Part shown: positions 18,788-27,341 of the stretch, in pieces
Position numbering within the stretch: the first letter of the stretch is position 1
Layout of the letters: each line of letters opens with the position of its first letter
Assembly (NCBI GenBank): GCA_013112535.1
Contig: JABFGI010000004.1
Location: forward strand, 153,455 to 217,454
Length of the DNA stretch: 64,000 nucleotides
Direction of reading: 5' to 3'
Origin: Pseudomonadota bacterium
GTDB taxonomy: Bacteria; Pseudomonadota; Gammaproteobacteria; Eutrophobiales; Eutrophobiaceae
Program-made: the position numbers and the translations under genes
Notes under the pieces: model-generated
Told to the model about the DNA's origin: nothing
Databases searched by the model: none
The model's input: the letters and a program-made list of their open reading frames with translations, nothing else

Positions 18788-21076
18788 TTAAAGTGAACTG
18801 TATTTTGTACGTAACCGCTGTCTGACAACTTCAGCGATAGTGTTAAAAAAGAATGTGATAGCAAAAAGAACCAGGGCACCTAAAAACAGAATACGATAAT
18901 GTGTGCTGTTTACTTCTGTTTCAGGCATCTCGACTGCAATGTTTGCTGACATGGCACGAAAGCCTTCAAAGATACTCATATCCATAATTGCAGTATTACC
19001 GGTTGCCATAACAACAATCATCGTTTCACCAACAGCGCGACCCAGGCCAATCATGATTGCAGAAAAAATACCGGGACTCGCTGTTAGCAAGACAACACGT
19101 GTCATGGTCTGCCAAGGTGTGGCGCCTAATGCCAGGGAACCGGTTGTCAGGTGTTTAGGCACACTGTAAACGGCATCTTCACTGATAGAAAAAATGGTAG
19201 GGATAACTGCAAAGCCCATTGCAAAACCTACAACAAGTGAATTACGTTGATCATAGGTTATACCCATTTCAGTACTTAACCATAACGGTAAGTTGCCGCC
19301 AAAAAATAAATTCTCGATAGGTTGACTAACGCCAATGGAAAAAGTAACAGAAAGAATAATAACCGGCATTAATAGAGCGGCTTCCCAGCCTTCAGGCACC
19401 TTATGCTTAATATGATCAGGCACAAATTCCCAAACTGCCGCAGCCAGGATAATACTTAGTGGCACAAAGATGATTAATACAAACATGCCAGGCAAATGTG
19501 TTTCAACGAATGGTGCTAACCAAAGACCAGCAAGAAAACCCAAAATAACTGTTGGTAAAGCTTCCATAATTTCAATGGTAGGTTTAACAACCTGCCGCAT
19601 TTTCGGTGCCATAAAGTAAGCGGTATACATTGCACCAAATATCGCAAGAGGAATAGCAAACAACATAGCATAAAATGCTGCTTTAAATGTACCGTAGGCT
19701 AATGGTGTTAAACTAAATTTTGGCTCAAAGTCACTACTTGCTGAAGATGACTGCCAAATATATTCAGGCTTATCACGACTTTCATACCAGACTTTGCCCC
19801 AAATTGACTGGAAAGAAATTTCCGGGTGTTCATTATCGATATGATAGAACTGTAATTGACCTTCATCATTTTCAACCAATGCTGCATTCGCTCTTGGCGA
19901 CAATATAATCGTATTTAAGGCATGATCATCTATCTGCTTGAGTAATACCGTTCGATGTGCCGTAGTATGGTAAATACCCATCTCGCCATTTTCATCAATG
20001 GCAACAAAACCTTTGCGGGCAAATTCAGGTGCAATCGCTGTTATAGGCGCGTTTTGTTTATTAAACGATCTTATTTTTTGTAAAGTGTAATTATTCTCAT
20101 CATCTCTGACCGGAAACCACTGTGCAATCTGGCCGGTAGAATCACCAACAAGTATTGATATACCTCCAGCCAGAAATTCCAATGCAGTAATATACGTATC
20201 ATCCTCTACTGCTTTTACTTTTTGCACCAAACGAGGCTCTGTTTTATCACTGATATCATAATAATAAATATTACCGAGTTTATCGGCGATATAGAGTTCT
20301 CGTTGTTCAACATCTATTTTTAGATCGACAATTTCTTCTGTATCAATTGATAACAGAGTGTCTTCACGTGTAATTTCTACTTCATCACTTAAAAAGGATT
20401 CTTCTTTAACAAAATTTATTAAATTTATTTGTGCTTGCGAATCATGTGCAGCAATCGTCGCCTGCTCTTCATCATATTGAACACTGAGTTGTTTTATGGG
20501 ATCGCCAGCCTGATTAACCTGAATAGCTTGATCACCAAATGGAAAATCGATGCCGGGAGTAATTAAACGAATATCATCCGGAAACGTTACCGTATAATTA
20601 TGTTGAAAAAATATGACCGAACCATTCGACAAACCAAGAGCAACCATTCGTTGAGTTTGATCGCCGGTTGAAACAGTTGTAATCGAGACATCCGGAAGAA
20701 TATTTAAATCTATTGTTTTTCGTATTTCACCATTTTTAGTGGAAAAGAAAACAGCATGCCCCTGATCATTGATTCGTAACGCAACTTCACGCTGCTCTTC
20801 CATGGCATAGATCAATGTTTTGTCGTTGGAATTATCTGTACCCGGAATAGAATACGTTGCAACCGATTCAATATGAGCAGACTTGAACATGGGTATCACA
20901 ACATAGAGCAAATAAAAGGCAATCAGCACAATTGCGATAATGACGCCAATCCCGCCAAATGCCATCAAATAACGTGTAGCAACATCTTTAATGTGCCGCC
21001 ATTTACGAAATTTACTGGCTGATTTGGAATTAAAATCAGGCAATGCGACATCGGCTGTATTTTCATTTGTATTCAT
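18788..21076 (-). CDS. pstC: phosphate ABC transporter permease PstC (long form)
   Basis: Partner permease of PstA. One transmembrane helix near the N-terminus is followed by about 390 periplasmic residues rich in short beta-strand blocks, reminiscent of a beta-propeller (for example DKLGNIYYYD, DSTGQIAQWF). The C-terminal 300 residues form the membrane domain with [20 protein letters not shown] as the EAA loop. Long PstC proteins occur in Pseudomonas and Vibrio. Two ATG codons compete (21085 and 21076). The first overlaps the -10 element of a Pho promoter, so I prefer 21076, which would leave almost no leader. It heads pstC-pstA-pstB-phoU. Confidence 0.92.
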   Translation of the reverse strand: MNTNENTADVALPDFNSKSASKFRKWRHIKDVATRYLMAFGGIGVIIAIVLIAFYLLYVVIPMFKSAHIESVATYSIPGTDNSNDKTLIYAMEEQREVALRINDQGHAVFFSTKNGEIRKTIDLNILPDVSITTVSTGDQTQRMVALGLSNGSVIFFQHNYTVTFPDDIRLITPGIDFPFGDQAIQVNQAGDPIKQLSVQYDEEQATIAAHDSQAQINLINFVKEESFLSDEVEITREDTLLSIDTEEIVDLKIDVEQRELYIADKLGNIYYYDISDKTEPRLVQKVKAVEDDTYITALEFLAGGISILVGDSTGQIAQWFPVRDDENNYTLQKIRSFNKQNAPITAIAPEFARKGFVAIDENGEMGIYHTTAHRTVLLKQIDDHALNTIILSPRANAALVENDEGQLQFYHIDNEHPEISFQSIWGKVWYESRDKPEYIWQSSSASSDFEPKFSLTPLAYGTFKAAFYAMLFAIPLAIFGAMYTAYFMAPKMRQVVKPTIEIMEALPTVILGFLAGLWLAPFVETHLPGMFVLIIFVPLSIILAAAVWEFVPDHIKHKVPEGWEAALLMPVIILSVTFSIGVSQPIENLFFGGNLPLWLSTEMGITYDQRNSLVVGFAMGFAVIPTIFSISEDAVYSVPKHLTTGSLALGATPWQTMTRVVLLTASPGIFSAIMIGLGRAVGETMIVVMATGNTAIMDMSIFEGFRAMSANIAVEMPETEVNSTHYRILFLGALVLFAITFFFNTIAEVVRQRLRTKYSSL

Positions 21077-21083
21077 GCCCGCC

Positions 21084-21117
21084 ATTCTAGAATCGCTTTA
21101 TGACATTTTTGTTACAA
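21084..21117 (-). promoter_or_regulatory. PhoB box and -10 element for pstCAB-phoU
   Basis: Read on the minus strand, 21117-21100 is TTGTAACAAAAATGTCAT: TGTAA and TGTCA are 11 bases apart, the spacing of PhoB direct repeats. TAGAAT (21089-21084) follows after ten bases, where the -10 of a Pho promoter belongs. The first half-site is degenerate (TGTAA for TGTCA). Confidence 0.75.
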
Positions 21118-21276
21118 CGGCGGGATATTGTTGTGAAATATGGGTTTGAGAGAATATTACAAGCTAAAGTAGATTATTAAGAGTTGACTCCTTTCAGCCA
21201 TGAGAAGACGCGCAAAATTAAGTATGAGTTAGCAAAGTAACTGTTATAAATGCCTCTTCCTTGAGGCTATCAAATT

Positions 21277-21790
21277 TTACAAATTTCGAATTTGCTTTAT
21301 CTCTTCAGCATCAATACCCAAAGACTCAAGAAATAATTGATGTTCGTTAGGCTCCATTTCTTCAAACTTTTGATGCCATTTAGTCATACCTGCTCCATTA
21401 AACCCTGCAGCTTGCATTATTTCTACCCAACGTTCTTTAGTTACCATATTTTCCTCCAACAATTTAGGTTCCTGCAGTAAAGCAATAATTGCTTTCTGCT
21501 GTTTCTCAAGAAGATTTATCTCTTTTCCTAATTCATTAAGATGGTCTCTTAATATCTGAAATTGAGACATTCCTTCCTTAGGATCTAATAGGCTCCTTAT
21601 GCTTGCGACGGGTATTCCATAAGAACGGTACGAAACAATCGCTTCTAATCGTTCTATCTCGGTATCACCATACCACCTGTATCCATTAGCTGAGCGCGAG
21701 GCAGGCATTAATAATGCTTTCACGCTCGTAGTACAAAATAGTTGCTCTGGAAACACCAGATTTCCTGGCGAGTTGAGTTACCGTAAACAT
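21277..21790 (-). pseudogene. MerR-family transcriptional regulator, frameshifted
   Basis: Two frames together make one MerR protein. From ATG 21790 the first frame reads MFTVTQLARKSGVSRATILY and YERE, a typical MerR HTH start, then goes wrong. A second frame picks up as LLMPASRSANGYRWYGDTEI and continues through an effector region ending at 21277. Removing one A from the AAA at 21718-21720 would restore E-R-E-A-L-L-M-P. The gene is therefore interrupted by a +1 insertion near codon 25, or the assembly has an error here. The remaining open frame starts only at GTG 21756 and lacks the first HTH helix. It sits between pstC and pstS. Confidence 0.85.
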
Positions 21791-21952
21791 AAAGTCACCA
21801 ATTACCAATCGAGAAACAATGATGAACCCTAATCTTGTAGACGGGTCAATAAAAAATTTATTAGTTTAAATTAGAAGAAGCTGTCTATCACAACAAGAAG
21901 TTATTTTATTTTTTTTGAGTAGAAGCTATGGCTCGTTAGCAGAAATTTTCAT

Positions 21953-21997
21953 ACGGACATATTCAGATATGTTGCTCCTGCGACTCAATATGTCCGT
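21953..21997. repeat. exact 11-bp inverted repeat, 23-base loop
   Basis: ACGGACATATT at 21953-21963 pairs exactly with AATATGTCCGT at 21987-21997. It is not followed by a T tract on either strand, so a terminator is unlikely. It could be an operator or a remnant of a small mobile element. Confidence 0.5.
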
Positions 21998-22064
21998 GGT
22001 CAACGTTTATCCTGAACAACATCGTTTGAGTGCTCCTGCATTTTCGATGAAGTTACATTCCTTT

Positions 22065-22093
22065 AAAAAAAAAGCCCCACAAAAGTGGGGCTT
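22065..22093 (-). terminator. Rho-independent terminator of pstS
   Basis: On the minus strand AAGCCCCAC, loop TTTT, GTGGGGCTT is followed by a run of T residues. The stem begins 57 bases after the pstS stop. Confidence 0.93.
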
Positions 22094-22149
22094 GTTTTAC
22101 AGACATTTAGCAAAGAGGGGTTTTACTTAAACATCATATATTTTCTGAC

Positions 22150-23118
22150 CTACTTAAGCTTGGCGAGTTCAGCTTCAGCTACTTTTGCTGGTAGCGGGAT
22201 ATAGCCATCTTTTACTACAACTAGCTGACCCGTTTTGGAAAGAACCATTTTCATGAATTCAGTTTCTAATGGCGGAAGTGCTTTATTAGGTTGTTTGTTG
22301 ACATAAACATACAGGAAACGGCCTAACGGATATTTTCCTGCTGATGCATTTTCAGGTGTTGCAGCAATATATTCGCCCCCTTCTTTTTTGGTTAGAGGCA
22401 CTGCCTTAACACCTGAGGTTTTATAACCAATACCTGAATACCCTAAACCATTCAGTGATTTGGTAATACCTTGAACAACTGATGCTGACCCAGGCTGTTC
22501 ATTGACGCTGTCTTTGTAGTCACCTTTACATAATGCTTTCTTTTTAAAGTAACCGTAGGTTCCAGACACTGAGTTACGACCGTAAAGTTGTACCGGACGG
22601 CTGGCCCAATCACCGGTCAAACCAAGTTGACCCCAAGATGTAATATCATTGGCATAACCACATTTACGTGTTGCCGAGAACATCGCATCAACTTGTGGAA
22701 TAGAAAGACCTTCGATTGGGTTGTCTTTATTGACATAAACAGCCAATGCATCAATCGCTACAGCGATAGGAGTAGGTTTGTATCCAAATTTACTTTCAAA
22801 AGCCTGCACTTCTTTGTCTTTCATTTTTCGGCTCATTGGACCGAAGTTTGACGTGCCTTCGCTTAATGCGGGTGGCGCAGTAGATGAACCGGCCGCTTGA
22901 ATTTGAACATTAACATTCGGATAAAGTCGTTTAAATTCTTCAGCCCAGAACGTCATCAGGTTAGCCAGGGTATCAGAACCGACACTACTGATATTACCTG
23001 AAACGCCACTAGCCTTAGCATAATCAGGTATGCCTGCATCAACCTTGTCTTCAGCGATTACCGGCATTGAGATAGAGAGTGCAATTAATATTGCGGAAAT
23101 TCTCTTATTAAAAGTCAT
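22150..23118 (-). CDS. pstS: phosphate ABC transporter substrate-binding protein PstS
   Basis: Periplasmic high-affinity phosphate-binding protein. A signal peptide ends at about residue 22 (MPVIAED). The binding-protein fold starts with [20 protein letters not shown] and contains [20 protein letters not shown] and [16 protein letters not shown], the loops that bind phosphate in this family. Length 322 is normal. It is transcribed alone, with its own Pho promoter upstream and a terminator downstream, separated from pstCAB by the merR remnant. Separate control would let the binding protein be made in excess over the permease. Confidence 0.96.
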   Translation of the reverse strand: MTFNKRISAILIALSISMPVIAEDKVDAGIPDYAKASGVSGNISSVGSDTLANLMTFWAEEFKRLYPNVNVQIQAAGSSTAPPALSEGTSNFGPMSRKMKDKEVQAFESKFGYKPTPIAVAIDALAVYVNKDNPIEGLSIPQVDAMFSATRKCGYANDITSWGQLGLTGDWASRPVQLYGRNSVSGTYGYFKKKALCKGDYKDSVNEQPGSASVVQGITKSLNGLGYSGIGYKTSGVKAVPLTKKEGGEYIAATPENASAGKYPLGRFLYVYVNKQPNKALPPLETEFMKMVLSKTGQLVVVKDGYIPLPAKVAEAELAKLK

Positions 23119-23192
23119 TTTGATTTATCTCCTTGAGATATGAAACGGAAACTGTTTTAAAAAGTCGAGTAATTATCGGGAGATCAAATGAC

Positions 23193-23227
23193 ACTATAAT
23201 TAAAAGAATGTGACAGTTTGATGACAA
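23193..23227 (-). promoter_or_regulatory. PhoB box and -10 element for pstS
   Basis: Read on the minus strand, 23227-23210 is TTGTCATCAAACTGTCAC, a near-perfect PhoB box (TGTCA repeated at 11-base spacing). TATAGT (23198-23193) follows 11 bases later, replacing the need for a -35. The predicted transcript start is about 70 bases before the pstS ATG. Confidence 0.9.
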
Positions 23228-23249
23228 GCAGGAAAGAGTAAAAAATATT

Positions 23250-24566
23250 TCAAGCTGTTAATACAGCACTACCATTATTTTCTATTTCAACAACAAGTGA
23301 TGCCGGCAGATCACAACGAAACAGGCTGCCTTTACCCATTTCACTTTCAATATGCAATTCTCCTTCATGTCGTGCTAGAGCATGTTTAACAATGGCCAAG
23401 CCCAATCCCGTACCACCTTTTTCTCTTGAACGTCCTTTATCGATTCGATAAAACCGCTCCGTTAACCGGGGTATATGTTCTGCAGCAATACCGAGTCCAT
23501 TATCACGCACACTAAAATGAGCGCCCTCTTCGTCCTTATGCCACTTAATATCAATATTGCCGTTTTCCGGTGTATATTGGACGGCATTAAAAACGAGATT
23601 CGAAAAGACACTATAAATCTCTCTTTGATTTGCCTTCAGATATAAACTGGATTCAGCATCAAGCGTAATTTTATGTCCCATGAATCCACTTAAAGATTTT
23701 GCTTCATCGACTATCGCTAACAACATATCCGGTATAGGTATTGTCTCTTTAGCACTTTGCCCTGAATCAGCTTCCAGACCTGAAAGTTGCATAAGATCTT
23801 CAATCAGATTTTGCATGCGCAGCGTTTGCGATCGCATTTGTTGTATATGATGCACCCACTGCTCCGGACATTCTTTATCATCAACGAAACCTTCAAGATA
23901 ACCGGAAATAACAGTAAGCGGTGTACGTAATTCATGTGAAGCATTGGCAATAAAATCTCTACGCATCTGATTAATACGAGAGATAGCCGTAATATCTCTC
24001 GCAACCAGTAATTTTTGTGTATTACCATATGGCGAGATTCGAATTTCCAACACCAGTTTATTATTGACAGGAGAAGCAATCTGCAATCCTTTTTGTAACT
24101 CTTCCTCGTTTGAATTTAAGTAGCGTATTAATTTTGGATAACGTGCGAGATTAGAAAGTCTCAAACCACTATCCTTAGGCCAATGTATACCAAGATATTC
24201 CTGTGCCTTTTCATTGGCCCACTCAATCTCACTTTGCTCTCCCAATACAATAACTGCATCTGGCAGGGCTCGCGCTGCTTTTTGAAAGCGTTTTAAAAAG
24301 CCGGAGAGTTTCTTTTTTCGAGACTTATTTCTTTTCTTTAGATAATCGATTTCCCGACATATTTCATCGACCAGGCCTGATTGTGAAGGACCGTTTGTTT
24401 CACTTCTTTTTTGTAACCAAACCAGAATATCCGAAAACATTTTGTATTGCCACCAGGTCGATAACAACAAACCGATAACAATACACTGGAAAAAATAACC
24501 TGTAACAGCCCCGATTAGGACACTTAAAAATAAAACACTGATAAATCGCCAGAAATCGTACTTCAT
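23250..24566 (-). CDS. phoR: phosphate regulon sensor histidine kinase PhoR
   Basis: Inner-membrane kinase of the phosphate response. ATG 24566 is chosen because GGAGGT lies eight bases upstream; it gives 438 residues (E. coli 431). Two adjacent transmembrane helices (about 8-45) are followed by a Lys/Arg-rich linker, a PAS-like domain (about 100-190; PDAVIVLGEQSEIEWANEKA), the DHp domain with the phospho-His in ASHELRTPLTV, and an ATPase domain with NAVQYTPENG and GGTGLGLAIV. There is no large periplasmic domain, as usual for PhoR. It follows phoB, separated by a long inverted repeat. Confidence 0.96.
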   Translation of the reverse strand: MKYDFWRFISVLFLSVLIGAVTGYFFQCIVIGLLLSTWWQYKMFSDILVWLQKRSETNGPSQSGLVDEICREIDYLKKRNKSRKKKLSGFLKRFQKAARALPDAVIVLGEQSEIEWANEKAQEYLGIHWPKDSGLRLSNLARYPKLIRYLNSNEEELQKGLQIASPVNNKLVLEIRISPYGNTQKLLVARDITAISRINQMRRDFIANASHELRTPLTVISGYLEGFVDDKECPEQWVHHIQQMRSQTLRMQNLIEDLMQLSGLEADSGQSAKETIPIPDMLLAIVDEAKSLSGFMGHKITLDAESSLYLKANQREIYSVFSNLVFNAVQYTPENGNIDIKWHKDEEGAHFSVRDNGLGIAAEHIPRLTERFYRIDKGRSREKGGTGLGLAIVKHALARHEGELHIESEMGKGSLFRCDLPASLVVEIENNGSAVLTA

Positions 24567-24579
24567 TTTAGCGCACCTC

Positions 24580-24701
24580 CGAAAATGCACTTTTTCCACG
24601 ATAGCTGCGTCAACTTCGTGCTCGAATCCTCATGTATTAAACATACACTCCGGTTCTGCGCGCGAAGTTTCCTCGCTCTCATGGAAAAATTACTATTTTC
24701 G
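24580..24701. repeat. 122-bp imperfect inverted repeat between phoB and phoR
   Basis: The outer arms CGAAAAT (24580-24586) and ATTTTCG (24695-24701) pair exactly. Inside, TTTTTCCACGATAGC (24591 onward) matches the complement TTTTTCCATGAGAGC of the other arm. AACTTCG and further bases also pair, down to a central ATGTATTAAACATAC region. The element fills the phoB-phoR gap and ends one base from the phoR ribosome-binding site. It resembles a REP/MITE-type palindrome; no second copy was noticed in this window. Confidence 0.75.
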
Positions 24702-24733
24702 CAGGTACACTGCATAGAAAAGCTTTTAATGAA

Positions 24734-25420
24734 TTAACGCGTAGAGAAACGATATCCAACACTACGCACTGTCTGAATGAACTTATCAAATCCAAAGGGT
24801 TCAAGCGTTTTTCTAAGTCGACGAATGTGAACATCAACCGTACGTTCTTCAACGTAAACATTTTCACCCCAAACCTGATCGAGTAACTGAGAACGACTAT
24901 ACACCCGTTCCGGATGCCCAATAAAGAAGTGTAGCAGTTTAAATTCGGTTGGGCTGATATCGATATCCTGCCCATCTGCCGAGACACGATAAGTTTCAGG
25001 GTTAAATAATAAGCCTTCTACCTCTATTACACCGGAATCACTGTTTCCAGAATATCGTCTCAATACAGCTCTAACTCTAGCCACCAGCTCCTTTGTCGAA
25101 AACGGCTTGGTAATATAATCATCGGCACCGGTATCTAATGCTCGCACTTTATCTTCTTCCGCACCTTTGGCTGTTAGCATGATAATAGGTAGATCTCGAG
25201 TTTCCGGCATGCTGCGTAACCGACGCGCATAATCAATACCACTCATGCCCGGTAACATCCAGTCTAGTAAAACCAGATTCGGTTTTTCCGATTCTATCGT
25301 CGTTCTTGCCTGCTCAACGTCAGCCGCTTCCTCGCATTCGAAGCCTTCTTTCATCAACGCATAACCCAACATATCCCGTATGGCTTCTTCATCTTCGACA
25401 ATCAATATTTTGTCTTTCAT
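24734..25420 (-). CDS. phoB: phosphate regulon response regulator PhoB
   Basis: Transcription activator of the Pho regulon. The ATG at 25420 gives 228 residues, matching E. coli PhoB (229), and places KILIVEDEE at the N-terminus; the frame to 25444 would start at the predicted transcription start. The receiver domain has the phospho-Asp in LVLLDWMLPG and the Lys in YITKPFSTKELV. The C-terminal winged helix carries SPTEFKLLHFFIGHPERVYS and RTVDVHIRRLRKTLEP. Its own upstream region holds a PhoB box, indicating autoactivation. It is followed by phoR. Confidence 0.97.
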   Translation of the reverse strand: MKDKILIVEDEEAIRDMLGYALMKEGFECEEAADVEQARTTIESEKPNLVLLDWMLPGMSGIDYARRLRSMPETRDLPIIMLTAKGAEEDKVRALDTGADDYITKPFSTKELVARVRAVLRRYSGNSDSGVIEVEGLLFNPETYRVSADGQDIDISPTEFKLLHFFIGHPERVYSRSQLLDQVWGENVYVEERTVDVHIRRLRKTLEPFGFDKFIQTVRSVGYRFSTR

Positions 25421-25449
25421 AAGATTTTGATCTGTATCAAACATATTGC

Positions 25450-25485
25450 GTATTAGAAGCCATTAATATTACAACTTGATGACAG
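25450..25485 (-). promoter_or_regulatory. PhoB box and -10 element for phoBR
   Basis: Read on the minus strand, 25485-25468 is CTGTCATCAAGTTGTAAT. The first half-site is perfect (TGTCA) and the second degenerate (TGTAA), 11 bases apart. A -10 candidate, TAATAC (25455-25450), follows after 12 bases. This suggests autoregulation of phoBR. Confidence 0.72.
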
Positions 25486-25580
25486 AAAAGACTCAACAAG
25501 TTTACAAATCGTCGATTATTTCACTATCTCATAAACTACTTCAGGTTTTGTAATCCTGTTGTCTTATTTCCTTAACCGTT

Positions 25581-25614
25581 TTGTCATGTAAGTTTCATTT
25601 AGCTGCAATAGATA
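25581..25614 (+). promoter_or_regulatory. PhoB box and -10 element for the phosphate-island porin
   Basis: TTGTCATGTAAGTTTCAT at 25581-25598 has half-sites TGTCA and TTTCA 11 bases apart. TAGATA (25609-25614) follows ten bases later. The porin start codon is 101 bases downstream. Confidence 0.72.
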
Positions 25615-25714
25615 TTCCCTATCTTTACTCCACCAAATTAGGGGGAGGCTCTCAGCTAATTTTAGAGCTCATCACTTTAACGATTAATTTAATCCACTTG
25701 TAAGGAGAAACATT

Positions 25715-27145
25715 GTGTTTAAGAAGACACATCTAAGAAGCTTGCTAGGCTCGATCTTGATCGGTGCTATGGCAGCAATATCAACCCCGGCAATGGCGAC
25801 TAACGAAGCTATGCTGGATTTACTAAAAATATTAAAAGATAAAGGCAGTATTTCTGCACAAGAGTATGAGTTACTTGCCAATGCAGCAAAAGCTGACGGG
25901 GAAAAAGTCGAAGGCACAATCAACGAAATGAAAGCCGACGTTGATAAGAAAACGAAGAATATGCCTAAAATTACAACAAAAGGTAAATTCAAAGTTGCTT
26001 CACAAGATGGCGACTGGGAATTCCAGCCTATTGGTCGTATCTTCTGGGATTACATCGCAAATGATAATGACGGCGGTGCTATAGGTACTTATGGTGACAG
26101 TGGTTTTGAATTACGTCGTGCACGTTTAGGTATGCAGGGTAAATACAAACCTATTTCATGGAAAGCGGAAATGGACTTTGCTGATCAAACCGGTCTTAGC
26201 TGGAAAGATGTATGGGTTGCCTACAATGGTAAAATGGATCACGGTAAATGGTGGGTAAAACTGGGCCAGGCGCATACTGCTTTTGGTCATGCCACTATTA
26301 GCAGTAGTAAATACATGCCTTTGGTACGTCGTCCATTATTTGCTGACGGACCACAACATTCTCGCCGTGTTGGTATTTCTGCTTATACCGAAGGAAAACG
26401 CTGGTTTGCACATACCAGCTATCAACTTCCAGGTCTAAATGATGACAACGTTGCCGGCGCTACCGAAGACCGTACAACTTTGGCTTTTCGTTTAGGTGGC
26501 ACACCTTTTAAGAAAGACAAAAAACATCTTTTACATATCGGCGGTTCATTCATGCATGAAGAACTAAATGGTGACCGTTTCAATAATATTGATAACAACC
26601 TGGTTTCACACTTAGGTGACGGTGATCAACTGGAATGGGATAACGCTGAAGGCACTGTTGTAGAAGTTGATCAAGTAGATGCTTTTGGTGCTGAAGCTAT
26701 CGGTGTTTGGGGTCCATTACACGGTGTATTTGAATACGTGGCATGGGATGTACAAACCAAATCTGCCGGAAGTTATGACCTTGATGCCTTCGCATTTGAT
26801 GTTGGTTACTTCTTTACCGGTGAATCAATGAAATACAAAACCAAAGGTCAGTTTAGTGGCATCACTCCTAAAAAATCTGTCACTAAAGGTGGCTGGGGTG
26901 CATGGCAACTTGCAGCTCGCTACGAACAAATGGATTTAAGAGACGGTAACCGTGATGGTGGTGAAGCTGAAGTATTTACAGTTGGCCTTAACTGGCATCC
27001 AACGAGCAATACTCGTGTGATGGCAGACTATGCTACCACTCTCGATATTAAGTGCGGTGGTGTAGCTGGCGCCAGTACAACCTGTGATGGCGCAACTGGT
27101 ACAGAACCTTCTGCGTTCACATTGCGTGCAATGATGTACTATTAA
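25715..27145 (+). CDS. OprP/OprO-family phosphate-selective porin
   Basis: Outer-membrane porin that, by family, forms trimeric anion channels for phosphate or polyphosphate. It starts at GTG 25715 with AAGGAG eight bases upstream. A signal peptide (about 1-28) is followed by a short alpha-helical/coiled segment (about 30-80), then the OprO/P barrel with GFELRRARLGMQGKYK, WKAEMDFADQTGLSWKD and WVKLGQAHTAFGHA. It ends in a terminal aromatic (AMMYY), as barrel proteins do. The Pho box upstream and its place beside phoB fit a phosphate role. A second porin of the same family lies at 61299-62669. Confidence 0.92.
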   Translation: MFKKTHLRSLLGSILIGAMAAISTPAMATNEAMLDLLKILKDKGSISAQEYELLANAAKADGEKVEGTINEMKADVDKKTKNMPKITTKGKFKVASQDGDWEFQPIGRIFWDYIANDNDGGAIGTYGDSGFELRRARLGMQGKYKPISWKAEMDFADQTGLSWKDVWVAYNGKMDHGKWWVKLGQAHTAFGHATISSSKYMPLVRRPLFADGPQHSRRVGISAYTEGKRWFAHTSYQLPGLNDDNVAGATEDRTTLAFRLGGTPFKKDKKHLLHIGGSFMHEELNGDRFNNIDNNLVSHLGDGDQLEWDNAEGTVVEVDQVDAFGAEAIGVWGPLHGVFEYVAWDVQTKSAGSYDLDAFAFDVGYFFTGESMKYKTKGQFSGITPKKSVTKGGWGAWQLAARYEQMDLRDGNRDGGEAEVFTVGLNWHPTSNTRVMADYATTLDIKCGGVAGASTTCDGATGTEPSAFTLRAMMYY

Positions 27146-27173
27146 GTTTAAATACTTAATTCTTCTAGAGATG

Positions 27174-27197
27174 AAAACCCCGCTTCGGCGGGGTTTT
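27174..27197 (+). terminator. Rho-independent terminator of the porin gene
   Basis: AAAACCCCGC, TTCG tetraloop, GCGGGGTTTT, followed by further T residues; 29 bases after the porin stop. Confidence 0.95.
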
Positions 27198-27341
27198 TTA
27201 TTTTTACAATTAGTTAGCCTCCTGCATTGTCCTCACTTTCGTTGTCCATAACATTTGATTTCTGCAGGAAAACATGTGTACGAAACAATATTAATCAAAG
27301 CTTAAATTCATATTAAAAATATCCTGTTCATCACAAATACT

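Larger units (their letters stand above)
21791..22149. other. 359-bp stretch between the merR remnant and pstS
   Basis: No credible gene is present. The plus-strand frame at 21915-22130 runs through the pstS terminator and has no family features. The stretch holds an exact 11-bp inverted repeat (21953-21963 with 21987-21997, ACGGACATATT) around a 23-base loop, a duplicated TGCTCCTGC, and the terminator at 22065-22093. Confidence 0.6.

Noticed and set aside
21915..22130. 71-codon plus-strand frame between the merR remnant and pstS
   Set aside because: It crosses the pstS terminator hairpin, has no start signal, and its peptide resembles no family.
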